Notes under the pieces: model-generated
What the model was told of the DNA's origin: nothing
Seen by the model: only the letters and a program-made list of their open reading frames with translations
Database searches by the model: none
Source of the DNA: Escallonia rubra
Taxonomy: Eukaryota > Streptophyta > Magnoliopsida > Escalloniales > Escalloniaceae
NCBI GenBank assembly: GCA_033065855.1
Contig: JAVXUO010001057.1
Location: 1-64,000, forward strand
Reading direction: 5' to 3'
Length of the DNA: 64,000 nt
In this document: piece by piece, positions 42,198 to 55,900 of the stretch
Numbering within the stretch: position 1 is the stretch's first letter
Layout: each line of letters opens with the position of its first letter
Translations under genes and position numbers: made by a program

Positions 42198-44230
42198 TGA
42201 TTTTGCTGGACTGCTAGCAACGCAGTTTGTTGTACCCTTTGCTCCATTGGGAGCCTTATAGATTAAATCTTTAATCTCTTATTGATTGATCAATGGATAA
42301 CATTCAAGTCTATTGTTTCGGGTTGGTTAGTGCAATTATTTGACCAGTCTAGTAGCACTGTTTGGTTTGGGATGTCCTAGGTACTAGAAACATTCTTTAT
42401 AGTGAAACTGAAAAGAACTTTGAAGATGTTCTCATTGCAAACTTCTGATTCTAGAAATATCAACCGATTCTTCAGCTTTGAGGTTGTCTTTTCATTTATG
42501 AAGGATCAAGTTATCAATTCAATTAATAGGATATACCTTCATTATAAATTGAGCCCGCTACGGCTAACACTATCAGACTTTGTGTTTTCTCAGTGCCAGA
42601 ACCAGCCTCTCTCTTTGTATTTCTAGCTTTCACTTCTATGCACGTGTTGCTCTGCTTCTACTTTCTTTTATCCTCACTTGACAGTCTCATCGTTTTCTGT
42701 GTTCTTTGTGCCTTACTGATCCAAGACAGCAGGAAAAATCCTTCTTAGGTTCTTCCGACCCATGCATATGGACAATTGGCCTTCTTGCACTGCATACCGT
42801 GTCAATCCTACCTAATTAGAAGCTTTGGATTTTAAAGTGAGTATCTATAATTCCAATTTAATATTAATCTGATTTCTCTGCATATAGTATGCATCACTAG
42901 GCTTTCATGCGAAAGGCGAGCATATCATAAGATACCATTCTCTGTCTCTTCCACTCTTTGAATTAATTACCTGTAGTCGAGTCTCTCCCCAAACTTAATC
43001 TTGCGTTATGCCCCTAAGATATGCACTATCAAACAAAATGTTGATATTCAACCCATAAAGTATTAGTGGTGGATGGGATTGATATCTCTAAAAGCTATTA
43101 TATCCCTTTTGGAAGTGCATCAACACGGGGGTTTGCATTAACTTTCTGTTCTTTTGCTGTTGTCTTAAAATGAAGTCATTGTTCTAGTTTCAGGAGGTGA
43201 CCTTTACGTCGAACTCCTCTAAGGCATCTTGCCATTGTAATTTTTTTCTGAATGGTTGATTTTATTTATTCCTTTTTCCTGCGGGGGTCAGAAAAAATCT
43301 CTTCGTTGGAGGGTGACTGGGGATAGTCGAATTCACCAAAGAGGGGGACACCAGCTGGTAGACTTCAATGGAGTTGGCGCAGTCGGTTGGAATTGGATTT
43401 ATATATTAGAATGAGAATAGGAATACAAACTTCATGGGACATTGCATTTTTAGTCTTTGTTTTAGAAGTGTTCATGTGCCTAATGTACCTCTGGAAGTAC
43501 TTTGCTGTGATGAACTAGAACTATGATGGAGTAATTTCAGGCACATCTGGCTTGTGTTCTTTTCCCAGTAATTTCACACATGAAGATGATTCAACACTCG
43601 CATGAATTACAAAAACCATTATAATGTTGAATCATCTTCGTGTTTGTAATTCATGTGAGTGTTGTGCAAGCTACATGAGACCTCTTTTGATTCTTGTCCC
43701 CGGGGAGGATGGTTGTTTGGAATTACATGGTGGTGACGATCCATCACGACTTTGTCCATATCTACGGTGTGAAGATTATAAAGCCAACACCAGTAAATTT
43801 ATATGCTGTGCAATGTGAGATTCTTGATGTCTAGAGTGAAATCCTTTTGTTGCAGCCCTTTTCTTATCTCCTACATAAACTGGTTTGAATTTTATGATAG
43901 TTCTTGCTTTGGCTCTCTGTTCAAGCATTTGGACACCAATACCGCACCCAGTAATGAGAAAAGGCAAACATGCATTCAAGTTCTAAGATATCTACTCTTT
44001 TGAGAATAGCTACTACAAGTTTAGCACCCGCACTAGTTCTTTCAACAATTGTTCACAAAACCTTCTGTATGGAGTTGGTTTCCTGACATGCTGGGATTTT
44101 AATCCCCTAGCTGGAGAAGACCCAAATTTAGGAACTACTGGGACCGGATAGTGTTGGAGTCACCTCAAGACAGCAACAGAAGCCATCTTCCGGGTCACTC
44201 TGTACTGGAGGTGTGGCTGCGTAGTCCTCA
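42198..44230. other. Intergenic, no gene supported
   Basis: It contains the 3' UTR of the UTP16-like gene and AT-rich spacer. No frame above 75 codons has recognisable content. One curious repeat structure at 43577-43664 is listed separately. Confidence 0.4.
43577..43664. repeat. Paired inverted repeats in A-B / A'-B' order
   Basis: Segment A (43577-43596, CACATGAAGATGATTCAACA) and segment B (43592-43613, ending GCATGAATTACAAA) are followed by the reverse complement of A (43625-43642) and then of B (43643-43664). Both are inverted in place but their order is kept. There are one or two mismatches in each. Confidence 0.75.
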
Positions 44231-44232
44231 AT

Positions 44233-44535
44233 TTAGGGAGCTGAGAAAGCATCATCCTGTTCAAGCCATTTCTGCTCATCCTGCACAGACTCATTTGAGC
44301 TGGTAAGCAGAGCCTGGAAGGTGCTTTTGACCTTCTTTAAGGACTTGTGGTAGCGAATGCGTCGGAGCACGACATTTTTGTCTAGAGTTCCGGCTGTAGC
44401 TTGAGCTGATGACGATTTCAAGTAAATATGGCTTGTGACTGACACTGTAGTTTCACTATCATCTCTACCTTCTGATAAGCTCACCTCTTTGGTTTCTGGG
44501 AAGGTTGGTTGGGTTTTAGATCCCAGAAAGGCCAT
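44233..44535 (-). CDS. Small conserved-looking plant protein, 100 aa, function unknown
   Basis: This single-exon gene on the minus strand starts MAFLGSKTQPTF. It is acidic and serine-rich at the N-terminus. The central motif is SHIYLKSS, then TLDKNVVLRRIRYHKSLKKV, and a short tail ends EQKWLEQDDAFSAP. There is no signal peptide, membrane span or known catalytic motif. I recall small plant proteins sharing the LDKEVVLRRIR and DAFSSP-type ending, so I believe it is real, but no function is known to me. A TATA box sits about 60 bp upstream. Confidence 0.65.
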   Translation of the reverse strand: MAFLGSKTQPTFPETKEVSLSEGRDDSETTVSVTSHIYLKSSSAQATAGTLDKNVVLRRIRYHKSLKKVKSTFQALLTSSNESVQDEQKWLEQDDAFSAP

Positions 44536-44589
44536 TTCTAGCTAGGATCGCTGTGAAGTAGATGAAGATGGAAGGCCGTGCTGTGTCCT

Positions 44590-44597
44590 GTATATAG
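44590..44597 (-). promoter_or_regulatory. TATA box of the 100-aa protein gene
   Basis: Minus-strand CTATATACA is a good plant TATA box at about -60 from the start codon, implying a 5' UTR of roughly 25-30 nt. Confidence 0.55.
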
Positions 44598-44599
44598 AG

Positions 44600-45480
44600 G
44601 TGCCACACACAAGTTTCTGTGGGTTGAATGCTGACTGGTTTTCTAGTGGTGGATTTCTGGGGGTCCCCTCAGGTTCAAGCCTCACGAACGGGACATAAAA
44701 ACAAGCTCCTTTTTAGTTTTGCCATTTTAGGAAAGAATACATCAAATTATTAATTTTTGCGACAATTATTTTTATTTGAAGGAAGAAAGCACAAGGTGTT
44801 CTCTCATTTCAGATTTTAATTAAAAAATTAACATCGTGCTCTGAACATTCTCACACAGATACGACGAGTTATACCTAAATGAGGGGCATACCTTTTTTTC
44901 AATAGATTCTTTGAGCGTCTGACAGTTTTAGAGTCTAACAGAACGTCCAGTGAATCTGGCTTTGATATTGCACATCAGTCCCTTTTTGTGAATTGAGCAT
45001 CTCCTTGACATGACAAACATCTTCTTCCTTCAAAACGTTGGCAAAAATTTTGCAGTGGACCAAGCATCCACGTCATGAAGCATGGGCTAATAATACCTGG
45101 GGCTTGGTCCGCGGAGTTTTCAACAGAAAACAAAGTTCTTTTGTCAGCGACGCAGTGAAAATGGCTTTTTTTAAAGTGCTTTAATTGTTCTGAGAGAAAA
45201 ACAGTGGGCAGATAAGTAGTTCCCAGTCCAAACAGAGGGCGTACTGTCCACCTTCCGCATATTGCCAAATGTTAAATAACAATATTTTGTTTGCAAACCG
45301 GATGGTAGCCGTCTACTAGTTATTATGTCCTGTAGCAGTTAATGATTAGTCAACATGATTAATTAATGACATTTTTACAAGAACTTTTCGCACTAGTATT
45401 TGGCTTGTACTACTAATCATATTGAGTGATCATTAATTTTCATTCCAAGTTGTAGCTACAACCAACCTTTTCATCTTTTT
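44600..45480. other. Intergenic, no gene seen
   Basis: AT-rich spacer. A 97-codon minus frame (45268-44975) has no recognisable domain. Confidence 0.4.
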
Positions 45481-45499
45481 GAAGTCATTTCAATTTAAT

Positions 45500-46260
45500 A
45501 GGGGAGGGGAAGGCAATACACTAGTGGTAGGAGCTTGGGCAGATTTTGCCCTTGCGGGCTTACGCCCAGAATTTAATCAAGTAACCGGACACGAACCCTA
45601 AGGAATAAAAACTGAAAGGCGTCGTAATTAGAGTTATGTCTTGATTCTGAAATTTGCGTACAAAGCTCCGATGGAAGTAGCTTGGTTGGGTTAGAGCAGC
45701 TTGACATGAGGAGTTAAATGCCAAGCGTGTGCGGTAAGATAGCGAGGAGGTTGTTCCGGCCGACGAAAGGGCTTTGGTGAACACGAACTGCCTTCGTCCG
45801 GTCAGGGAGGGGCGTGGGTCGGGCTTTCTAGGAGGCAGGTATTCTCTACTATTGAAGGCCATTAGCCCATTACCAGCACCTTCCATTTATAAAATGGGCA
45901 CCTTAAGGATACTTATTAACAAGGAGTTACCCTTGCTAGAAGAGAGAAAAGGAAAGCAAGTGATACAAACAAGTAAAGGGTCATTCTTAGAGCGGTAGTC
46001 CCTTCCCTTATTCAATCACCTCTTCCTTCTTTTCCACGGAACATAGTATAGTCCAAGAACTCTTGCTCCACGTTTCCAGGTTCGCTGCTTCAGGAAAAAT
46101 ATTCCTTTTATCCTTACGCCACACTCTCAGAGCGTAACGCTCAACTAGCCTCTTGTGGCCCAACCTACGTTGTAAATGGGACGTAGGCCGAAGGGCCTGA
46201 TAATACGCTCTATGAAAAAGAAGTACTAAGCCCTATGTGGAAGTATAATTCTGAGGAGGG
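45500..46260. other. Segment unlike its neighbours, possible mitochondrial DNA insert
   Basis: Base composition rises towards balanced GC. The style differs from the surrounding AT-rich DNA, with few homopolymers and phrases such as GGGACGTAGGCCGAAGGGCC. A 108-codon minus frame (45886-45560) has a peptide-like stretch (EYLPPRKPDPRPSLTGRRQF) but no known family. This resembles non-coding plant mitochondrial DNA moved to the nucleus, a judgement from general appearance only. Confidence 0.3.
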
Positions 46261-46292
46261 GATTGATAACCTAGATAATTTGCATAATATCA

Positions 46293-46927
46293 TCAGTCGT
46301 CATTTTTGTCTAGAAAACTTAACAGAAAGCCACTAACAATTCGCCTTGCTACAGGATTAGGAATGGAACGACATAATCGTCCATCGAGATACGCAACAAT
46401 ACCTGACAAAACAAACTTGCCCAAACCCCATTTCCAGACAAGCTTCCCCTTTGGTTCTTCAGCTGTGGATGCTGGGACAATGGCTTTCTGATTATCACCC
46501 TCCAACTTTCCTCTCATCTTCACTCTGACCATAACCTTACCGGCTTGCTTTCTCAGCACACGTATTGCAAAACTGACAAAGAGGTGCTCGCACAGAGTCA
46601 GAACTGTAGGTCCGATTTTCCATTCCTGCAAGGAAAAATGCTAGATTAGTTTGTCACATCACATATAGATTGGTTTAAGGTTGTGCACTAGGGTTGGTTT
46701 TTATGTGACTTCAGCAGATGCATAATGCCGTAAAGTTTTATATGAAAAATGATAGCCACGAAAGGGGTGCAAATAGCGTAGGGCATCTTTTCTGTCATCA
46801 CTTTTCTGTTTGAGCTTCAAATGCACATTATACTTGAGACACTACCTCATTAAGTCACTCCATGACATTTGGAAGCTCGTCAAACAATTATACATACATA
46901 CATACCTCTATACATATGTCTAAATAT

Positions 46928-46963
<36 letters not shown>

Positions 46964-49900
46964 CACATCGCCAATGGGCATGAAACAAGTGACCCGGTTG
47001 GTGCAGTTTAAATTCTTATTATAGTGCAACATCTCCACCAAGTTTGACAAAAAACACACGAGTGGAACGGGGCATGACACTACACTCCCCATCCAGACTG
47101 CAGGAGTGCCTTGCACTGCAGAGAGAGAGTGAGAGAGTAAATGGCACTTACACTTTCTCCTCGAAGATGCCGTAGAGAATGAGAAGTTGAAGAATCTCCT
47201 TTCAACAATGCCTTGCTTACAAGGAATCCCTTCACGCGATCCATGATCTCCTCTATCAGAGAACTGTTTGGCGGCAGATTTTTTAAGACAACCTGAAAAT
47301 TTGATTAAGGCATGATCAACGCTACTCAAAATGGAATTTAGCATTTGCCAGGCAATGATCAACAAAGCCTCAATCTAAGCTAGTTTGGGTGGTACTGAAG
47401 AAAGTAACATCCAATAAAATATAAGAACTGTTTCCCGGGTGGGGGAGCTGGGGGGCAAACAAGTGGAATTTCGACCCATCCCCAACGACTTGGAAACATC
47501 GAAGTGATGCATCACTAAAAAAAGTGACATAAGAATAGACGGAATAACATGACATAAAAAGAACTTACCTGGTTGTCAATGACTCTCACCCTGAGATATT
47601 CTTGCTTATATATTGTATCCAACATAGCTTGCATGTATCCTTCAATGTATAACTGCATATAAAAGTAGTGGAGAATGAAATATACCATACAAGAAAGCTG
47701 GTGTCCTATCGGTAAAAGTTGCCATTGCTAACGGTAACAATATCACTTTCATTGCTAACGGTAAGATTTTAAAGCCACTCGATCAAAATCATTTAAAAGA
47801 AGAGCAAGCAAGGTTTGTTGATTGGGAGTGCTCATGTGATAAAGGGGTTTGTAAGCTGCAACGAAAGTCGAGTTGTGAAATTGGTGCAGTGCGGTATTAA
47901 AAGTGATCAGTAAAATTAGAGAAAAACAGTAAAACCCGTATAAAACAATACCTAACTGCTATTTCACTGCAAGTAAAGACGCTACAGATCAAGGGCTTAT
48001 CTCCTCAGTCCTAAGAAACAAAATATGTAGCGAATAAACCTTGACTTTCACTAGAATGTCTGTCATTTAATCATTTTCAAACGTCCTTTCTTTCAGACAC
48101 TCCACGAAGCATAAAGAGTGCAAGCTCCCACATACCATACTTTCTGCTTTTCACGAATCAAACATATAACCCCACAAGGTCGCAAACAACTGAAGCAATA
48201 CGATACTGCAGCTCCTTTAGTCCCGCAAAAGAAAAATGCATTCTTCTTTGTGTGTAAATATGCAACTATTTACTAAGGTTCCCAACTTGACATGAGGATC
48301 AGAATTCGAAGGAAAAAAAAAACTTTTGGATTGCATAATTTACTCGCATCATCTATGTTAATTTTCAATTCAATCCAAGGTCAAGAGGTGCCTTGTCAAT
48401 TTTTTTTTTCCTGCTATGCATGTATTATGCTAAATCAGACATCTCTCTACCTTTGATTAGCTTCAAAACAGTGGCAATTAGAGTAGGTAATCCAAATGGT
48501 TGTTTTTTTGAAAATTCAATTTCCATTAAACTTATTCGGGCGACCTTATAAAGTACGTAAGATGTCAACCGTACATCCATGCCTATGGAAAGTTACCTCA
48601 TCAATCCCAGGATTTCGGTCAAGCTTAATTTTGCGATCTGGGCCGCCTTCCATAAAAGCACTCCCGAGTACTGACGGCTCCATTGCTAACTTCAGTATTC
48701 CTTGATGGAAACCAGTAACCTGAGGAAAACCATAGACATGGAAATGGCCACACTTATCAACTCAGTTACATTGAGATTCACCTTATATCAGAGAAAAAAT
48801 AAAATGAATTATACCATTCCGTTAAATCCATTTGTTTCCGCTCCTTTCAGTACTGAGTCTGATATTTCAGTAACTGCAGCAAAGAGTACGTTTGACCCTG
48901 CTGTTTTAAGCTGTAGAACCAACATGCCATGGGATTATAGGCAACTCCAGTAGCTGGCATATATGAAATGGATGAAAAAGAACTCACAGTTTTTCGCAGA
49001 TCACCAAAATATCGTTTTGTCCCAAAGAACCCTTTGCCATCTATACATTTACTGATAAGTTTGAATGTACCTGTCCTCAACAGTTCAGGTATTAATCAAG
49101 GGTCACAATCTGGAAACTCTTGCATCAGTGAAGTATCATAAGAAACAAGTATATAAGAGAGCGTTGTATTCTGTCATGGATATAGATAATGTTAGTGTGG
49201 TATGCGTCCAATTTGATACTCTTCTTTTTGAATTTGTTTTCTGCAAATTTATCCTAACACATGTCCATACACATTACCAAAACAAAGAGTGAGTCACATC
49301 TTTTGCAGAAAATTTTATAACATCCAACACAATTGCAAACTCAAATCTGCCTCCTTTGAGTATCAACCATAATTTATGTTCATGTACATCAACAATAACT
49401 AAAGATAATCAACAAATAGAGGCCACATTTCCTCTTCCTTTTATTGTTGAATTCTGGATTTGGATCCAGGAATATCAGGATTAATAGGCTGTAAATAGTT
49501 GTCAATTACCTGATTTTATAATTAGTGATAGATCCCTGATTTAGAGGAATTAGTTTCTTGTTTCCTATTTTATAGGATGTGATTTAGTTTCCTCTTGTAT
49601 AGCCAGATATCAAGGAATCTGCCAGCCTGTGGCACTACTCCTTTCCCTATAAATGTAGCCTTCTGGTAATGTAATTTTAGAAGTAAGAAATACAGAAAAG
49701 TTCTTAATTTATAATATACTTGATGCCACTAGACTTCTGCGTTTCTATGAAACTGTTACAGCTCTTATAAATTTAGACAGAACTGTTTCCATTTATATGG
49801 GATGGTGAGCCTATGATGAGCCACAGCCCTTGGAGCGCCTTAGTAGTGACAATTTTGTCTTTTTACCTTCAGAGGTGCAAAAACATCCTTTCCAATGCAT

Positions 49901-52900
49901 CAATGCCATTCAATAATGCACTCATTTATGAAGTATTAAGTTAGTAATCACGTTTGTCTATATCTGTTAAGGGGAGCTCCCATTGCCAAAACAAAGGACT
50001 GTTCCAGAGCAACAATAAGCTTTAAAAATTAAAAAGACAAAGTTGACCTTTCTCTCTCTAAGTTTGCCTGTCAGTCATTCAGACCCCTTTCTATCTTTTT
50101 CTAGCACTCTCCAGGTGAAAGCATTTCACCTTCAAAAGACAAAACAAATCTTGGCAGTTACTCTTAGCAGATGCATAATCTCCATAAGCAAAACAACAGT
50201 GGCTTAGGAATCTCGTTCTTGTTCTCTTATCTTCTTCCCTCATCCTATGACGATGCTAACACAGATTGAGTCCAATATTTCGTACTTTCTGTATGGAGGG
50301 AGAAGGTCATGAACAGAGATTTTTGTGAGCAATTCCGGAAGCTAATGCCCATTTCAAGGAACACCTAGTTCTGCTTCAGATCTGAAGCAGCTTTGCCAAT
50401 GCCAGATAGTTATTGTAACTATTGGATAGTGGTTCAAATCTTGAAAGAGAGTGGAGACTATGTTTAGGTTCGAATTGAATATTCTACAGCATAGGACGTG
50501 TGATTGGAGGAGTGATTGATCATCTGTGTGAAAGATGTGGTGATGGATTGCCAAGTGGGTATTACTTATTCTTGACCGGTGTAGGGCATGAGCAGTTTTG
50601 AACATGGTTTGGTGATGATGGTAACCAGCTGTGTAGGTAAGGAGAGAAATTAAATGAGTCATTTTTTCAGAACTACTATTGCTCTGACATCAGCTTCTGT
50701 TGCGAAAAATTAAATGAGTATTTTAACTTTTAAGAACTACTATACCTCTGACAACAGCCCCTTTTGCTCTCGCAACAGGGGCTGCCTGTGTTTTACATAT
50801 ATGTAGATATATACAATATCGCACATCATGCCTTTGATAAAGCAATTGATCACATGACATAACAAAAAAATCCGTGCATTGGATAGACAAATCCGCCCAT
50901 ATGGTTCTCAATATTAAGGCAGATTGACGACACAAACTACGAACTAGAAAGAGAGAGGAGATAGATACCTAAGGTGAGACCGGGAAGATCAATCAAGCCA
51001 CTCGAAGGATCAAAAAAGACATCGAGAGAGGATGAAGCCAAGTCATCAAAAATAGAAGCAAAAGCTGGTGGAAGCAATGGGCTTCCTTTTGCAATATAGA
51101 TCGCTCTCATGGCATACCTGGAGAACCATTAATTTAAGACTTGGAAGTATATAATTCGTAGCAGAAACAGTTATCTAAGAGGCTTACCAGGAGTAATGTT
51201 GCGCGCATTTGATAGACAATTCCCTTATATTTATCAAAGCATGAGTAACAAGGACCCCATTGAGCTCTACAGTCTTCTTTTTAATTGCTGGGATCTAAAG
51301 ACAAGAAAGCAAGTTGGAATCACCTTAAACACAAGCCCACACCCCAAAAAACCATATAATGATATTATAACAGAGAAAGAAGTCATATAGCACTTCCTTG
51401 ACATGACAACACCACAAACAAATACTTCTTTTCCGTTGTTGTCAGACCTTTATCACACTATGCACTAAAGACCTCAGAGTCTCTTGGGTTGAGCTATAGC
51501 TGGAATATGACCCCCCTGGAAGAAAGCTTGCGATGATCTTCAGAAGCATACAAGAACACATGTGAGTTAGAGTCATGATTATGAACAAAATAATTAAATA
51601 GGTTAAACACCTACAGTGACTAGAACTTCAAACCTTTATTGGGTGGATCTCAAAATGAGCAAAGTAATACTGCCGGCTTGGAGTATTAGGGTCACTGAGG
51701 GATTTTCTCCAAAATGGGACTATTTTCATTAGCGTCTCCTCATCAATGTTTAAATCAAGTGGCTGTGCATAAGAGACCGTTATTAGTGTTACTAAAGGTT
51801 ATTAAAGGTGCACGTGCAATGGTGAGCAGAATAGATAATCGCTAAGTGCGATTTCTCACATATTTTAGGCACAAACACACATATGTTTGCATAATTGAAT
51901 ATCAAGATCATCTACTGGATAAGGAAGCCTAGGAGTTTGGATGTGGGACAAATCTCTCAATTCATTCCACCCGACCCGCCCCCTTCTCTCTTCACGCTTG
52001 GCAAGGAGAGCAAGAAGACAGGAGCATCGGGACCACTAACTAGCATGACAGATAGCATCAATGTCGTGACAGGATAGGGCATAAGCAAGCATAAATGGAG
52101 CACAACCACACCCTTGTTCTAATACCATGTTAGAGCATCCAACCGAAAACCAATTGGCAACTAGTGGAGATGCCATTACTCGAAGAGTCATTGGATTTGA
52201 TGTGGGCTCTTAACAAAATCTTATTGAATAAGAAGGAAAAAAATAATTGAAGATGACAAATTAAAAATGCTAGTAATTGTAGTTCTTTTACCTGAAGAAC
52301 AATGGATAAATATTTAACTTGTTTAACATTGGAACGGGATGAAAGCAGAATAAGAACTACATGAAGCACGCTATCATTTATGTCAACGTATTCTTGTTGA
52401 TGCCTGCGAAGCATTGCTGCAAAAGGAGCTCCCACCCACTTTTGATCCACACTTAGTGACTGCATTATAATGTATTATGTTATGGAGAGAAATAAGAAAA
52501 CGAATCAGAACCCCCACACTGAGAAAGAAATCCCAATAAGTACAGAATGAGAGATCAGCAAGTGAATGCACCGGCAGGTGAGTAAGAGTTACCTGTATTC
52601 TGATCTGGTTAATTTTACGCTGACCAGTAAATACAGAATCCAGATTGATGTTCCCAACTCTCATAACTATGATAGGAGTGTAAACAGATGGTTCACTGGT
52701 ATCTACCTCCTTCAGTATATTAAAAATGAGAGGAAACGTTAGGTGAAATAAATTTGAATAATTCCACCAGAAGTCAGTTATACTACGATAGTACAAAAGG
52801 CAAAACCACAAGAGGCCTCCCATTTTTCTGCTTTGAATTGAATCAAGTAAAAAAAAGATATAAGCTGAGGTTCACAAGGCTGATACTTATCCCTAACGTT

Positions 52901-55900
52901 TGTCTCTTAGATTTCTCATACAAGGATTTCACTGCATATTTGGTGAAAACTTTCTTTCACTCCTACAACTTCATTGAGCCTAAGCTTTGGCTGCCCAACA
53001 TAATAAGTCAAAGGCTGCATGGGATCTTCTGGTGACTAGATTTAAGATGAAACAGACAAGTGGACGAGTCATCACCTTTACGGGATCCAGACTAAACCTC
53101 TTTCATACCTCCCTACCAATTTCAGTACCCTTTCTTAATTGGCTTTGGACACGAGAAGGCTGGACCATGTAGAATCTTGAGAATAAGATTGTTCCTGTTC
53201 GACTAGTATTTTTGTGATAGTTGTCCGTTTGCCCCTATGTGGTGCTATTCTAGTTATATATCATTCCTTTGCCACTCAGTGGTGTTTTACCTTGCATGGC
53301 TATTGAAGCTCACCTCCTTCCTCCCCACAGGTTGAGCAGACCGTTGAGCTGCTTACCTGATAAAGCTCTTAAGTGGATGCTCAGGGGGCTCGAGTATTTA
53401 TTTTTTTCTCTTCAATTTGCATACAAGTTCTTGTTCAAAACCATGTATTTCTAATAACGGATTGGAAATTTAAGTGCTCAATATATTTGGTAGGATTTTT
53501 TTAAGTTGATAAATGAAGGATATTCAGTTGCTCTGTTCTGCCTTCATTAGATTATTTAGTGGTGATTTGTTGTCTGAATAATTAGTGGTAACGTCGTTGC
53601 CTTAGGGTTTGGGCGTTCGCTATCCTGCAACTCCTGAACATACAAAAGCTTAATTTCCAAGATTATGCCAAATCCATATTCAACCTTTAAAGCCGTTATC
53701 ACATTCTTCCTACAAAAAAGGGGACTTTACAAGCCCTTTCTAACCTATACAAACTACAGATCAATTACCTTAAGTTTCCCATCTAAAGCAGCATTTTGAT
53801 ATTAAAGGCTATGGATCAAATATATTCCTACACAGTTTCCAGGACTAATACAATCTCTTATTTCAAAGTGGTAAGTACTGAGAAAGATGTAGTCAAACGC
53901 AAGGTCGGAAAATGACTTAAGGTTGGATAAATTGACTTATGATGCCAAGGCCATTCAAAATAATAACTTGCTTTAATCAATTGACAACTGGGCTAGACAA
54001 AGTGCGCTGATTGGCATTGTGGTGCTATTCTGGGTACAAAACCCAGAAAAAAGTGATATGGAGACCAAAGTCAAGCTTAGAAAAAACAAGTTAGCAGTGA
54101 GAGCAAGGCAGCACTTGTGAAGGTATCCGTGAAATACACAGCATCAAACACTGTTCTAATTATTCCCAACCAATGAAATCATGCGCTTGCAGAGTTCGGC
54201 AACCAAGAGGAAAATTCATGTCAAATCAATTCGAACGAAGAATTCAAGGCTTAGTTTTTTAGAAGGTGGGGAAGAAATGGTACAAAAGAAGTTAATAACA
54301 AAAGGCATAGAGGAAACTCATATAGAAAATGCCTTGAACATTTTTAGCCAAATAAATAAACAAAGCACTCAAAGCAATTACCTGCTTTGCATGTTCCATT
54401 AAGTGGAGTGCAACATAAGAGATTCTTAGTCTCATTTTTGCACCAGTGTGGAACACCGTATTCCCCTTGCGACAATCAGAGAACTCGCAAACACGCAAAA
54501 CTCGGGTTGGGCCATCTGCATATATCTCATATCCCAGATTTACCATCTCCATGTCATTTGATTGACCAGTTCTTTTATGGTCTCCGAACTTTTTACTAAG
54601 TGGTAAATGAGATCCCAACCCTCTTTGTTTCCCAAATCTATAGATCGGTTTCCATGCTCGCACCTTATCCAAGTTGATTTCGCGCAGTAGATGCAAGCCT
54701 AAAAGAGGAAAGGAAGAAAATACAGAATTTACTCAGATCTCCATTAGCATAACAGTCGGTCAACTCACCAAACCATCACTAGACATTTAGTATCAGATGT
54801 GTGTCGAGCTGCATGGCTTATGGTGGTTTGGGACGATTTTTGAAATTTTCTGGACGTCGAGTTGCTTTTGGAGTGAAGGAGAAATCATTTTTTATAGAAG
54901 GACAAGAAGAAACAAACAAAAACAATTCATGATTGAATCTAACGATTTTAGCAAGGACAAATTTCTTTAAGATAAGAGATATATATTAAAGTGAGATTGT
55001 CAAAAGCAGTCAAATGGAAGACAGACTACACAGTAATATGCAATAAACTGAACAAAGCATTGAAAAAGAAATACTTACCATCAATTTGGATCACTAGTTT
55101 ACGAGGAAGTGTTAGATCATCCCAGACATAATTGACACTTCGTCCAGATCCCAGGATCTCTGGCTCCATTGAACCCTATAAATTTTCCACCAAAAATAGG
55201 AAACATAATTATATGTATAGCATTTTGCAGAAATTTTAGTCGGTGACCAGCATAGTGTAATAAAGAATGGGATGGCGATTACGAAAACCTTTTGATAGAA
55301 AGTTATAGATGCATCATGCAGGTAATTCTCAATCCGATAAGGCAGATCTATATTTGGTCTGCGATTGAAGCGCAAAACAAGACTTGCACCTTCTTCTACC
55401 ACATGAACAGCTGCAAACTGCGGTAAGTTCTGGTTGTCTACTGCTACATCATTTGATTCTTGCACAGTATAATCGATTGATCTTCTGAACTTCAGGAAAA
55501 AACGTCCCAGTGAAGCAACACATACCGGACCTGACCAACCCAACCCATCCTGATTTGGTCGAAACTGAATATATAGTAAAGAATCATCCTGATCATTTCT
55601 ATGCTTCCTAAGAAAGTTCTCAAAGATACTAAATTCTTTCTTTTTCCTGAATCCATGCCGCAGCTGTAATGCCTTTTTCTCCTTACTTTCGACCGAAATG
55701 AACCTTTCCATGTCACCCTTCTCAAAATTAAATGACAACAGAATTTAGAACATTTCTGACTCACATGTAAAAAGGAGATATCTTGAAATAGACAACAAGA
55801 TCTAACCTCCAAATAACATTGACGGATGATAATAGCATCCTCTGATTCATTCAATACAACATAGCGGGGGTTGATCGATACTGTTTGTGATGGAACTACC

